The position numbers were made by a program, and so were the translations under genes. A stretch of DNA of 64,000 bases from contig NC_085137.1 in the NCBI RefSeq assembly GCF_035046485.1, positions 313,979,164 through 314,043,163 on the forward strand. The letters run 5' to 3'. This DNA comes from Aedes albopictus (lineage: Eukaryota; Arthropoda; Insecta; Diptera; Culicidae). The notes beneath the pieces are model-generated. The model ran no database searches, had not been told where the DNA came from, and saw only the letters and a program-made list of their open reading frames with translations. Position 1 is the first letter of the stretch, and each line of letters starts with the position of its first letter. Shown piece after piece: positions 46,720 to 58,297 of this stretch.

Positions 46720-47830
46720 TGAATTCTCTCACATCACGAATAAGTGAACCATTTTAATTCTAGTGGCTTAAGTTTAATTTACTTTACGTTCAAGTGATCA
46801 AACACTGATCCTCTTGAAATTCTTGTGATTCTTCAAATTCAAGTGATTCAGGTCTGATTCACTTGATATTCAAATGATTCAGGTCTGATTCACTTCATAA
46901 TCAAGTGACACAGGTCTGATTCACTTCATGTTCAAGTGTTTCAGGTCTAATTTACTTCATGTTCAAATGATTCAGATCTGAGTCATTTTAGCCCGAATGA
47001 TTCAAGTCTGATTCATTTCATATTCAAGTGGTTCATGTCTCATTCACTTCATATTCAATAGGTTCAGCTCTGATTCACTTATTGTTCAAATGATTCAGGT
47101 CTGAGTCATTTTATTTCAAGTAATTCAGGTCTGATTCACTTGAATTTAAGTGATTCAGGTCTGGTTCACTTCAAAATCAGGTCTGAGTCATTTTAATCCA
47201 AGTGATTAAGGACTGATTAATCTCATAATCAAATGATTCAGGTTGCATTTACTTTATATCCATGTGATTCAGGTCTGATTCACTTCATGTTCAAATGATT
47301 CAAGTCAGAGTCATTGTAATCCAAGTGATTCAGGTCCGAATCACTTCATAATCAAGTGGCACAGGTCTGATTCGCTTCATGTTCAAGTGAATCAGAGCTC
47401 ATTATCTTCATATACAAGTGATTCACTTACTGTTCAAGTGATTCAGGTCCGATTCACTTCATGTTCAAGTGATTCATGTCTCATTCACTTCATATTCAAT
47501 AGGTTCAGCTCTGATTTACTTCTTGTTCAAATGATTCAGGTCTGAGTCATTTTATTTCAAGTAATTCAGGTCTGATTCACTTGATATTCAAGTGACTCAG
47601 GTCAGATTCACTCCATATTAAAGTGGTTCAGGTCTGATTCACTTGAATTTAAGTGATTCAGGTCTGGTTCACTTCAAAATCAGGTCTGAGTCATTTTAAT
47701 CCAAGTGATTAAGGACTGATTAATCTCATAATCAAATGATTCAGGTTGCATTTATTTTATATCCATGTGAATCAGGTCTGATTCACTTCATGTTCAAATG
47801 ATTAAAGTCTGAGTCATTGTAATGCAAGTG
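46720..47830 (+). repeat. Central minisatellite, about 31-bp unit
   Basis: Degenerate repeats of GATTCAGGTCTGATTCACTT followed by CATxTTCAAGT. A block of roughly 350 bp is itself duplicated: 47030-47330 recurs at 47480-47825, with shared markers ATAGGTTCAGCTCTGATT and AAGTGATTAAGGACTGATTA. Confidence 0.85.
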
Positions 47831-49010
47831 CTAGTGGCAGAATTGTGAACGAAACTGCTTGTCGTTATGACGTCGATGACCTTCCGAACAACTCTGCCGA
47901 AGACTTGAACTTTCTATCTCATTAAGATCACGAGATAGAACTAGTTGAAAATGTTAATTTTCTCATGCTCACTAGCGTCACTTAGCGGCAGGATTGCGAA
48001 CCAAACTTCTTGTCATCATGATGTCCATGACCTCCCGAACGACTCTGCCGAAGACTTGAACCTTCTATCTCATCAGGATCACGAGATAGAACTAGTTGAA
48101 AATTCCCTTTTTTCATGCTCACTAGCGTCACCTAGCGGCAGGATTGCGAACCAAACTTCTTGTCATCATGATGTCCATAACATCCCGAACAACTTTGCCG
48201 AAGACTTGAACTTTCTATCTCATCGGGATCACGAGATAGAACTAGTTGAAAATGCTCATATTTCGATGCTCACTAGCGTCACCTAGCGGCAGAATTGCGA
48301 ACCAAACTTCTTATCATTATGATGCCCATGACCTTCCGAACAACTTTGCCGAAGACTTGAACTTTCTATCTCATCGGGATCACGAGATAGAACTAGTTGA
48401 AAATTCCCTTTTTTCATGCTCACTAGCGTCACCTAGCGGCAGGATTGCGAACCAAACTTCTTGTCATCATGATGTCCATAACATCCCGAACAACTTTGCC
48501 GAAGACTTGAACTTTCTATCTCATCGGGATCACGAGATAGAACTAGTTGAAAATGCTCATTTTTCCATGCTCACTAGCGTCACCTAGCGGCAGAATTGCG
48601 AACGAAACTGCTTTTTGTTATGGTGTCCATGACCTTCCAAACAACTTTGCCGAAGACTTGAACTTTATATATCATCAGGATCACGAGATAGAACTAGTTG
48701 AAAATGCTCATATTTCGATGCTCACTAGCGTCACCTAGCGGCAGAATTGCGAACCAAACTTCTTATCATTATGATGCCCATGACCTTCCGAACAACTTTG
48801 CCGAAGACTTGAACTTTCTATCTCATCGGGATCACGAGATAGAACTAGTTGAAAATGCTCATTTTTCCATGCTCACTAGCGTCACCTAGCGGCCAAATTG
48901 CGAACCAAACTGCTTGTCATTATAATGCCCATGACCTTCCGAACAACTTTGCCGAAGACTTGAAATTTCTATCTCATCAGGATCACAAGATATAACCAGC
49001 AAAAATTTAG
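47830..49010 (+). repeat. 150-bp tandem array, right arm
   Basis: About eight units on the plus strand of the same repeat that fills 45250-46500 on minus. Neighbouring units alternate between two subtypes (AATTCCCTTTTTTCATG versus AATGCTCATTTTTCCATG). A 301-bp pair therefore recurs at 47945, 48246 and 48547, indicating higher-order duplication. Confidence 0.9.
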
Positions 49011-49111
49011 CTGTTTTGAGGTGATGCTAAACTTTTTGGGGGGTGATGCAATATTCAACTAAGTGTTGCAATACTTTTTTTAGTGAGTCCGTACTTATGA
49101 CGGGTAGTGTA

Positions 49112-49729
49112 AGTACGTTGAGAGTGACTATATTGAAACATATAATTTTAATACTATTTAATAGTAACAAGTGGAGTTATGAGTATTCAGGGGCAAAAAT
49201 ATTAGGGGGTAGGTGACAGCTGGAACTGTTTCAGGTTCCCGGAAACCACCCCCCCCCCCCCCCCCCTCCGGAAACACCATTATAACGCTCTTGGAATCTC
49301 CGAAAACGCCCATGTAGTGCCTTCAAAACTTTCTGAAAATCATCTTAAACTTATCATCTTAAAGCGATTCGTGCCATTTCGCTTTTTTTTCCACATAGGA
49401 AGTCAGATTTTATAGCGAATCTAAACCCATATCTCTCTTATAATTTAACAGTACAAGAACCAACAAGCATGACATATAGAACGTGTACTGTTTCCAAACA
49501 AAACGTACCAATTGTTCAACTTGTGTCGAATGACCTTGAAACCAAAAATGATTGTTTATGAGTACAGTGCTATGTACGATACACACACGTATGGTATTGT
49601 TGCAATAAGAATAGACCTTTTCAAGTTCAACATTTTTAAACGAACACAATACGAAACTATAATTTGAGTGCGTTCGTTATATTTGCTATCAGTTAGCATT
49701 TGTTTGCTAGGCTAATTAGACACTTGTGA
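49112..49729. other. No gene seen
   Basis: It holds a 20-bp C homopolymer near 49246-49266 and no domain-bearing frame. Confidence 0.45.
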
Positions 49730-50957
49730 TATGGGAAGTGAGGAGGATCTTTTTGGCTTTGACGATCAAGTGATAAAGAAAAAAAGGCTGCAAAATCGCG
49801 CCTTCAAATCGTGGAGATTTCAGTAACAAATTTTGAAAACGACGTATAATCAATGGTGTAGCATTGATTATACGTCGTTTTCAAAATTTGTTACTGATTT
49901 GAAGCTGTCCTACGAGGGATATATTTATGACCAGGATTCAGAGGTACAGGGAAATTTAAATTACCTACGTTTTAATAAATTGAAAATATTGAAAAACAAA
50001 AACTTTGGTATAGACACCAGACTATTGGCTATGGGAGTGCGTACGGCGTCGCAAAAAAGATGCCACTGAAAAATGCAAGGCCCGAGCAAAAACGAGAATC
50101 GTTTCCGGAAAGCACACTGTTATTTCTTCAACCGTACAACCAAATGCCCGATCCTTCAGCTGTTGAAACTTGCCAGTACAGGGCGGCCTTGAAGCGTAAG
50201 GCACGTGAAGGCAACGAACGACCGGAAAAGATTATTCGTTTTGTTGCGGCCGAGTCACGGGTTGAGGTAAGTGACAAAAACGTGGACACATTACATTTTT
50301 TATTTTTCGAAAGTAATACGATGCAATGTCCACGTTTTAAGCTCCAGACCGTGGTATCCAAAAAGGCACAAAGGCGTATCAGCTCCCTGCCGTTTGATCC
50401 AGATGATTTTTCGAAAGTTGACGAACAGTTTGCCATCACTTTTGATGGCAGACTATTTTTGATGAACAACGTGGAATTCGAAAATGGCCGCTTTATACTT
50501 TTCACAACTTTCATTCATCTGGACAAACTGGTACATTCCGAAGCTCTGATCATGGACAGCACATTTTCATATGGGCCAAACGGCTTTAATCAAATATTCA
50601 CCATACATGGATCTATCAAAAATGCCAATGGCCACGTGTGAAGTCATTCAAGTTATTGAAAAGAGCGGCGAAGAATTCAAAATCAAAATTGATCTGCCCA
50701 TCGTGCTAACGGATTTTGAAGCCGCAGAGATCAAAGTAGTAGCCAGCGTGTTTCCTGATGCTTCCGAACGCGGATGCTACTTTCATTTGGCCGGGGTTCT
50801 GCTAAACCGAACTAAGCGCCAAAAAGTTTATTCTGAGATAATTAAGCTTAAAGTTCAACCACTCAGAAATAAACAACAGCTAAGACATGAGCTAAGATTA
50901 TTTGAAACTTTTTCGCACACATGTAACTTACAAGCCTTTATTAACCATAAGAGATGA
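49730..50957 (+). pseudogene. MULE-type transposase relic
   Basis: An ATG at 49731 starts a short acidic leader (MGSEEDLFGFDD) that stops at a palindrome. The body then runs through three frames. Blocks in order are YEGYIYDQDSEVQGN, ATCDNA-free linker, ALIMDSTFSYGPNGFNQIFT (first catalytic D), IVLTDFEAAEIKV (second D) and ERGCYFHLAGVLLNR. These match the MULE transposase core (D-T-F, T-D-F-E, C-x2-H). Frameshifts lie near 50060 and 50635. The third acidic residue and C-terminal domain are not seen. No terminal repeats recognised. Confidence 0.75.
49821..49896. repeat. Perfect 35-bp hairpin inside the MULE relic
   Basis: Arms 49821-49855 and 49862-49896 are exact complements around a 6-bp loop (GTGTAG). 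The right arm is coding sequence of the transposase (FSKFV region). The left arm is an inverted duplicate of it and introduces the TAA that ends the leader frame. Confidence 0.9.
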
Positions 50958-52528
50958 AGAATAAATGTAAATTATTTAAAATCATTGATATATTAACATT
51001 TAATTTCTCAGTAATTTGCACTCAGTTCACTCTGGCTGAACAAAAACATTGGAATATGGTTTATAGTTCAGTGTGGCTGACTGTGTTTCTTTGTTTCAGA
51101 GAAAACCAGTCGGAATGTGATAAAAAATCTCGATTTTTCAGTGTCTATGAAGTTGAAATCGATATCACTCACAATCCTTTACATGAATCGGAGAGGACGC
51201 GTAGTGTGGTAGCACAGAGTTCTCAAAATAGTGTGAAATGTAAACGGCGAAAGCCCTCCCAGCTCAGCCCTTCCCACCCATGTTTTTATTTTATAGGCGG
51301 TGCATGTGTATTGTGCAAGCACAGAGCAAGAGTGTTTATGCCAAATGATGTCCGTGCATGTTCTGAGGTCCTGAGATGTGAAGGTGGGGCAATTTGTGTA
51401 CTTCAAATTTATGCTGGTCGAAGAAAACCATGAAAATGTTCTGCCAAAGTGAACTAAGTACAAAAAAGTTGGAGGGGTTGTATGCTAGACACGACCGCCA
51501 GTCTGACGTTGAATAACGTCCGTTTATGCATTAGTTTCGGAAAGTCTCTTTAATAAAGACAAATCATTCAATTAATCAATCATTAGTTTCGATTATTGAA
51601 TGCTGTATTAACATTGATAAAGACTGTGATGTGAAATTTTGGTTTGGTTTAGTTTGATTGTAGACGGCAATTGATAGTGGAGTTTATTATTTATCATTAT
51701 TTTCGATCCGATTCATTCCTCATAAACTTTGCCGTTCAATTTGAATAGGTCGTAAATTTTCTGGGATTCCTATACAGATAAGACCTATTCAAATTGAACG
51801 TCAGAACTATTTAAACCTGTGTACTAGCCCAGCACTAGGTTTTATTGGTTCACCATTTATGGGCAGCCCAGGTACTGGTAGTCGTAACTAGTTTCTCTTT
51901 CATTAAACTATGTTGTTGCTCTCGAAATACAGTGAGTCAATTTGCAGAATAATTTCAGCGGGCCAACTGTAGTTTGCTAGACCTTTGAATTTCTTTGGAT
52001 GCTAACAGGTAATTATTTTGCGAAGAAAATTGATGCAGATTTCAAATCCTCTCGCACAATTTCTCTGCTTTTGCAGGTTTATATATAGAAATTTAGAATG
52101 GACGCGACAAGACTTGTTCCGCGTAGTAGTTGGTTTTAAAATGTTTCCATAAACGAATTTGTCAAAACGATTTAACCGTTCATTTTATAAGAATTTAAAC
52201 AGATGCAATCTAACAGATCATTCAAAAATGCAAATTATTTAGCTTTTGCTAATTGGTGGACTGGAATTACCAATATGTAATTATATAACTAAGAATTTCT
52301 AGATATCATACAGTTTTCTTCTAGATTGTGTGGCAAAAATGGGCACAACAAACATTAAAATTTGTCTGGGAAATATAAAGGATGCTACAACAATCTAATA
52401 TATTCCCACTATTTCGCTTGCAAAGTTTATGCTACGGTTTTAAGACTTAGTCGGTTTTGACATATTTGTGACGCGACGCGTCGTCTAAGAAAATTATTCG
52501 ATTCACTCTTGTGAGGAACATTTTTGAA
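50958..52528. other. 1.6 kb without recognised genes
   Basis: AT-rich, with short frames lacking domains. At 51541-51590 there is a LINE-tail-like piece (CTCTTTAATAAAGACAAATCA). At 51734-51799 there is a hairpin with perfect 18-bp arms (GTTCAATTTGAATAGGTC) and a 30-bp loop. Confidence 0.45.
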
Positions 52529-52544
52529 GCCCTTAGAAAGGCTG
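52529..52544 (-). terminator. Histone-type 3' stem-loop, relic 1
   Basis: The minus strand reads AGCCTTTCTAAGGGCT, a 6-bp stem with a 4-nt loop and one G-U pair. It is preceded by TTAAAC and followed by TCAA. The 6-4-6 shape and flanks fit metazoan histone mRNA 3' stem-loops. Confidence 0.5.
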
Positions 52545-52916
52545 TTTAATTTCATTTGTTGTACAATAATCGTTCAATGGTTGCATGAGGTGAAAATCGG
52601 TAGCTATGCCAACCAAATCCAGAACGGCATCGGTGGCGTTGATTCCGATGGGGGTTTTGCGATGGCGATGCTGCGCAAACTCGGGGCAAAAGAAAGCCCT
52701 CGTTGTTGCCGCGCACCAGTTTGAACTGGCTGATTGCTCCACTGGCGCCGCGTACAACGATGCGTAGGAGAGCGAAACAGCCGACAACCATCGCGCTCGG
52801 CTTGCCAAAACATACTGGTGGAAAACGCAAACGGCGAAACTGGCTAGCTCTCCTTCTATGTGATCCCCTCGACGGGTCAAGAAAGAATGATGGAAGAGAG
52901 AAGAAGCAGTTTGCTT
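52545..52916 (-). pseudogene. Histone-gene-like relic 1 (possibly H2A)
   Basis: Reading minus: a leader with TCTCTTCCATCATTC, then CAGTTTCGCCGTTTGC and TTCCACC, loosely resembling an H2A segment (QFPVGRIHR region), then unalignable sequence, and finally the 3' stem-loop. Length (about 370 bp) fits a core histone gene. No intact histone frame exists. About 115 bp of the leader and start matches relic 2 well. The promoter side was separated by the Harbinger insertion at 52917. Identification as H2A is weak. Confidence 0.3.
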
Positions 52917-53297
52917 TTAAGGAGTATTCTCACTGCGCCGGGCCGGGCCGGGCCGGGGCCGGGACCGGGCCCCGGCCGGGTTATGTTTTCAATTGATTGC
53001 TTTGTGCTCATATGGATGCATTCACACCTAAGCCACCGGGCCGCTACCGGGCTCGGACCGGGGTGTGACCGGGCAGAAAACAAAATTCGTTGGCGACGAT
53101 ATTTGACACTCTCCGGTGACTGCACGGCTGGCAGCATATTTGTTGTCATGTGTTGGTAGTTGTGAGCTCTTCAATGAAAACAGTCGAGAGTGACAGATAA
53201 TCTAAATCGCTGATTATTTTTGTTTGTTTTGTGGTGTTTCTAAGTTGTTGGAACTTGTTGTTTCGTGGTGTTTCAAAAGTTCAAGTGAATTTTCTAA

Positions 53298-53442
53298 ATG
53301 TTTTCGAGTATCGACGACGAGCACTTGATTGAACAAGTGCGGCAGCATCCAGTCCTATTTGATCTGGCCAATCCCAAGTATTTGGATGCAAAATACAAGC
53401 ACGAGATTTGGGAGAAGATTGCAACAGAGCTGGGAAAGGAAG
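53298..53442 (+). pseudogene. Harbinger MADF-domain protein, exon 1 only
   Basis: ATG 53298 opens MFSSIDDEHLIEQVRQHP, LFDLANPKYLDAKYK and IWEKIATELGKE, the first helices of a MADF/Myb-SANT-like domain. It ends at a good splice donor (AAG|GTGAGT at 53443). Harbinger elements usually encode such a DNA-binding partner beside the transposase. No downstream exon is present before the minisatellite. Confidence 0.7.
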
Positions 53443-53589
53443 GTGAGTGGGAAAAAATTAAGTGTTTTGGATGCTTTTTGTGGGCAATGTGTATGAACCA
53501 CATCGAACTCTGCCCAATATTTGGTGAGGACATTGTTCCTTTGGGATTTCTTCGGAAATTTCTCCAGAAATTCATCGGCTAATTCCAGC

Positions 53590-56345
53590 AGAGATTCCTC
53601 TGGGATTTTTTAGCGAACTCCTGAGATCACTACGGGAATTATTTCAGGGATTCCTCTGGAAGTTACTCCAGAAAATTCCTTCGAGGGATCCTTCGAGATT
53701 TCATTCAGAGACTTTTCCGGAAATTTTTAAGATTTTGGCGGGAGTTCCTCTGCAACCATCCCCCCGGGAATTGTTTTAGGATATTATTCGGAATTTCCGC
53801 GGAAATATCTCAATGTCCATGGAATTTCGGTAGAGATTTCTCCAAAAAATACTTCGGAAATCGTTACAGGAGGTTTCAGAGATTCCCCTAAAGCTTTATC
53901 TGCGTGTTTTTCTAGGTCTGGGTAGGGTGTCCCCAAGGGTTTCCTTCAGGGATTCCTTCAGGGGTCAATCCAGGAATTCCTCCAGGGATTCCTCCACAAA
54001 TTCCTCCACAAATTCCTCTAGGGATTCCTCCGGAGATTCCTTCAGGAGATTCCTCCAGAAAATCCTCCGGAGATTCCTACAGAAATTCCTCCGGAAATTC
54101 CTGCAGGAATACCTCCGCATATTCCTCCAGGAATCCCTCCGGAAGTTCCTCTAGGAATTCCTCCGGAAATTCCTCCAAGAATTCCTCCGGAAATTCCTCC
54201 AGGAATTCCTCCGGAAATTCCTCCAGGAATTCCTCCGGAAATTCCTCCAGGAATTCTTCCGGAAATTCCTCCAGGAATTCCTCCGGAAATTCCTCCAGGA
54301 ATTCCTCCGGAAATTCCTCCAGGAATTCCTCCGGAAATTCCTCCAGGAATTCCTCCGGAAATTCCTCCAGGAATTCCTCCGGAAATTCCTCCAGGAATTC
54401 CTCCGGAAATTCCTCCAGGAATTCCTCCGGAAATTCCTCCAGGAATTCCTCCGGAAATTCCTCCAGGAATTCCTCCGGAAATTCCTCCAGGAATTCCTCC
54501 GGAAATTCCTCCAGGAATTCCTCCGGAAATTCCTCCAGGAATTCCTCCGGAAATTCCTCCAGGAATTCCTCCGGAAATTCCTCCAGGAATTCCTCCGGAA
54601 ATTCCTCCAGGAATTCCTCCGGAAATTCCTCCAGGAATTCCTCCAGGAATTCCTCCAGGAATTCCTCCGGAAATTCCTCCAGGAATTCCTCCGGAAATTC
54701 CTCCAGGAATTCCTCCGGAAATTCCTCCAGGAATTCCTCCGGAAATTCCTCCAGGAATTCCTCCGGAAATTCCTCCAGGAATTCCTCCGGAAATTCCTCC
54801 AGGAATTCCTCCGGAAATTCCTCCAGGAATTCCTCCGGAAATTCCTCCAGGAATTCCTCCGGAAATTCCTCCAGGAATTCCTCCGGAAATTCCTCCAGGA
54901 ATTCCTCCGGAAATTCCTCCAGGAATTCCTCCGGAAATTCCTCCAGGAATTCCTCCGGAAATTCCTCCAGGAATTCCTCCGGAAATTCCTCCAGGAATTC
55001 CTCCGGAAATTCCTCCAGGAATTCCTCCGGAAATTCCTCCAGGAATTCCTCCGGAAATTCCTCCAGGAATTCCTCCGGAAATTCCTCCAGGAATTCCTCC
55101 GGAAATTCCTCCAGGAATTCCTCCGGAAATTCCTCCAGGAATTCCTCCGGAAATTCCTCCAGGAATTCCTCCGGAAATTCCTCCAGGAATTCCTCCGGAA
55201 ATTCCTCCAGGAATTCCTCCGGAAATTCCTCCAGGAATTCCTCCGGAAATTCCTCCAGGAATTCCTCCGGAAATTCCTCCAGGAATTCCTCCGGAAATTC
55301 CTCCAGGAATTCCTCCGGAAATTCTTCCAGGAATTCCTCCGGAAATTCTTCCAGGAATTCCTCCGGAAATTCCTCCAGGTCCAGGAATTCCTCCAGGTCC
55401 AGGAATTCCTCCGGAAATTCCTCCAGGAATACCTCCGGAAATTCCTCCAGGAATTCCTCCGGAAATTCCTCCAGGAATTCCTCCGGAAATTCCTCCAGGT
55501 CCAGGAATTCCTCCGGAAATTCCTCCAGGTCCAGGAATTCCTCCGGAAATTCCTCCAGGTCCAGCAATTCCTCCGGAAATTCCTCCAGGAATACCTCCGG
55601 AAATTCCTCCAGGAATTCCTCCGGGAATTCCTCCAGGAATTCCTCCGGAAATTCCTCCAGGTCCAGGAATTCCTCCGGAAATTCCTCCAGGTCCAGGAAT
55701 TCCTCCGGAAATTCCTCCAGGAATACCTCCGGAAATTCCTCCAGGAATACCTCCGGAAATTCCTCCAGGAATACCTCCGGAAATTCCTCCAGGAATACCT
55801 CCGGAAATTCCTCCAGGAATTCTTCCGGAAATTCCTCCAGGAATTCCTCCTGGAGGAATTTTCGGAGGAATTCCTGGAGGAATTTCAGGAGGAATTCCTG
55901 GAGGAATTTCAGGAGGAATTCCTGGAGGAATTTCAGGAGGAATTCCTGGAGGAATTTCAGGAGGAATTCCTGGAGGAACTTCCGGAGGAATTCCTGGAGG
56001 AATTTCCGGAGGAATTCCTGGAGGAATTTCCGGAGGAATTCCTGTAGGAATCTCCGGAGGAATTCCTGTAGGAATCTCCGGAGGATTTTCTGGAGGAATT
56101 TGTGAGGAATCCCTGGAGGAATCCCTGGAGGAATTCCTGAAGGAATCCCTGAAGGAATACCTGGAGGAATCCCTGAAGGAATTCCTGGAATAATCCCTGA
56201 AGGAATCCCTGAAGGAAACCCCGAAGGAATTCCTGGAGGAATCCATGAAGGAATTCCTGGAGTAATCCCTGAAGGAATTCCTGGAGGAATCCTGGAAGGA
56301 TTTTCTGGAGGAATCTCTGGAGGGATTCGTGGAGGAATTCCTGAA
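53590..56345. repeat. 24-bp minisatellite with orientation switch at 55850
   Basis: From about 54075 to 55850 the plus strand repeats GGAAATTCCTCCAGGAATTC followed by CTCC about 74 times, almost without change. It is built from two related 12-mers. Minor variants carry AGGTCC insertions (55377-55690) or ATACCTCC. At 55850 the orientation flips to GGAGGAATTCCTGGAGGAAT and continues to 56345. Both outer edges are degenerate (53590-54070; 56100-56345). Every unit holds one EcoRI site and most hold CCGG. The 778- and 801-residue frames through it are artefacts. Confidence 0.95.
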
Positions 56346-56734
56346 GGCGATGATGGACGGGTTTCGACATTTTTGCACGATAATCTACGGCGGAACGCGC
56401 AATACGCAACGAGATTTATATCTTTTCTACATATTGCGATATTGCTCACAAACACCTTGCACAAGCACCATATATTTTTCATGAAATAATCATTTGAAAC
56501 CTAGTAAAGCATTTAAGCAGGAATTTTTAGAATATTTACACGGTACTATTGATTAAGGGTCCACTATTGGCTTCGATTTCTCTTACAGCTATTAGTGCTT
56601 ATAAAACGGGTTATCGAAGCAAGCTTTGTCTCAGACGGGACGTAATTCCAGAAAAAGAACTATGCGGTTATAATCAGAAGGAAAATACATTCTTATTTTA
56701 TACCTAATGAATAAAACAAAATTAATGAACGTAC

Positions 56735-57036
56735 CTCAAACAAACCGCCAACCGCTCTTTAGGCGTCACTGCAGTGCGGAAATAGGTATCCTGCTTCCGA
56801 ATGACTGGTTCGATTCTTTCCAGGATACAGTTGAAGCATTCTTCCGACATTCTAAAATATTCCCCGAACTTGTCTGGGTCCCTGTGCAGCTCCTTAAACA
56901 GCGTGAAAAATTCTCCCTCCGTACGGCGTTTTCGCCACGCTTCGTGTACCCAGAACCTGCGTTTTTTCTTTGGTGGTTCCGACTCTTCCTCAACAAGCGC
57001 AACAGCGATAATAGCTAACTCCTCGTCTGAGAACAT
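56735..57036 (-). pseudogene. Harbinger transposase, exon 1 only
   Basis: ATG 57036 starts MFSDEELAIIAVALVEEE, then KKKRRFWVHEAWRKR, EFFTLFKELHRDP and FGEYFRMSEECFNCIL, ending ERLAVCLR at a donor (GAG|GTACGT at 56734). This is the N-terminal helical region of DDE_Tnp_4-type (HARBI1-like) transposases. The catalytic DDE domain should follow in later exons but is absent; the minisatellite lies where they would be. Confidence 0.8.
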
Positions 57037-57144
57037 TGCCAATCTGTCGAAGCTGTTTGTTTTACTTCCTATAAATAACACAAAACACTTTTGAATCTCT
57101 AGAATTAAGAAAAACAACACCAACTAGCAAAAGAAATTTGACAG

Positions 57145-58118
57145 TAGGGGAAGACGGGGTAAGAAGGCCCGCCGGGGTAAGACGGACCACCTACAGTTCA
57201 CCATGAAAATGCCGTTTTCTATAAACTTTCACCTAGTACTCTGTTCAAGTAAGAAATATTTGTCATTTTGAGCCATTTTGCGCAATGTTTATATTGAGAT
57301 TTTCAAAACAAATAAACAAAACAAAGATTTTGCTCCATGATGATGTATTTGATCTAATTTTGTCGCATATAATCTTAAGGATTTTGATTCGGAATAAAGT
57401 TTTTAAACCAAAAAAGTAACCCGTTCATAACTTACCAGGAATGTTAACAAAACATAAGAGGAACGGAATTGAGATTGAAAACAAAAATCCTTATAAACTA
57501 GCCTCATGAGTAAAATCTGCCCAAGCGGGGTAAAAGCGACCACCTCGAACGGGGTAAGACGGCCACCCCCCAGATCATAGAATAATATGGCTGCAACCAA
57601 TTTATCGAAAATTGTTTGTTGAAAATATGCCATTTCACATAAATAAACTCATATTTGCGTTGTTTGCGCTGGACGTAACCAGCAACATCATTTTTGTGAT
57701 GTAAATGGGTGTTTGAGTATCCATATTTACGATACCCCAATAAAAATAATAAATGGTAACCCCCGGGCAATTATGTTAACCAATTTTCCATGTGAGGGAC
57801 TTGAAGGAGTCATATCTTATTTCAACGTATGGAATTCAAACATTTCTAATCACTATTATTTAAAAAAATAGTGATGGTCCTTCTTACCCCGCTGGTGGGC
57901 CGTCTTACCCCGTCGTCAAAAAATAAAGTGCTTTTTAATCAAATTTTCAAATAGCTCAAAATTATAAAAGTTTCAACAGAACAAACCGAAAAATAATTTT
58001 CTTGCATGCCCAACACTTCGAAAAATGATATGCTGTGTTGAAACTAGTGTAATTCATTGTCAGTGTTAGGTTATGATTTTTATGGCTTAGGGTGGCCGTC
58101 TTACCCCGTCTTCCCCTA
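57145..58118. mobile_element. TA-target MITE with GGGGAAGACGGGG ends
   Basis: A 970-bp element (57147-58116) lies between TA repeats. Ends are GGGGAAGACGGGGTAAGA and, inverted, the same GGGGAAGACGGGGTAAGA. Internal copies of GGGGTAAGACGGCC occur in both orientations near 57172, 57551, 57886 and 58095. No ORF. It sits inside the Harbinger element, just upstream of its transposase exon. Confidence 0.85.
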
Positions 58119-58297
58119 GATGGATACAAAACTAAATGACAGTCGCTTCATAGTGTGTGTGTAATCTCGTTACATAAATCGCCCGTGCTAGCACGGTGAG
58201 CACGGTATAGTGAGAACTGAATGAAAAATGTCATGTTGTGTCCCGGCCCCGGCCCCGGCCCGGTCCCGGCCCGGCACGGCGCAGTGAGAAAAGCCCT

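Larger units (their letters stand above)
45051..49111. mobile_element. 4.06-kb TA-flanked foldback element of satellite arrays
   Basis: The element (45053-49109) lies between TA repeats. The terminal inverted repeats are at least 27 bp, starting CACTACCCGTCATAAATACG. Subterminal blocks also mirror each other (TTGCAATAC, GATGCAATATTCAA and TTTGAGGTGATGCTAAAC and complements). Between them lie an approximately 150-bp array in one orientation, a central approximately 31-bp minisatellite, and the 150-bp array in the opposite orientation. There is no transposase. Ends and TA target fit a Tc1/mariner-like non-autonomous element. Confidence 0.85.

Noticed and set aside
45270..48889. Repeated ORFs of 63-213 codons with SLASPSGRIANQTSCH-like units
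   Set aside because: The 150-bp tandem unit is open by length alone. The same words occur in both array orientations, and units with indels break the frame without any compensating pattern.
45250..49010. CRISPR-like array
   Set aside because: Units are contiguous 150-bp tandem repeats without unique spacers, in a eukaryotic genome, and they lie inside a transposon-like inverted element.
54042..56482. Open frames of 778 and 801 codons on the minus strand (GGIPGGIS and EEFPEEFL repeats)
   Set aside because: They are the 24-bp minisatellite read in phase (8 codons per unit). All of the long frames depend on the repeat; there is no start context, domain or non-repeat coding part.
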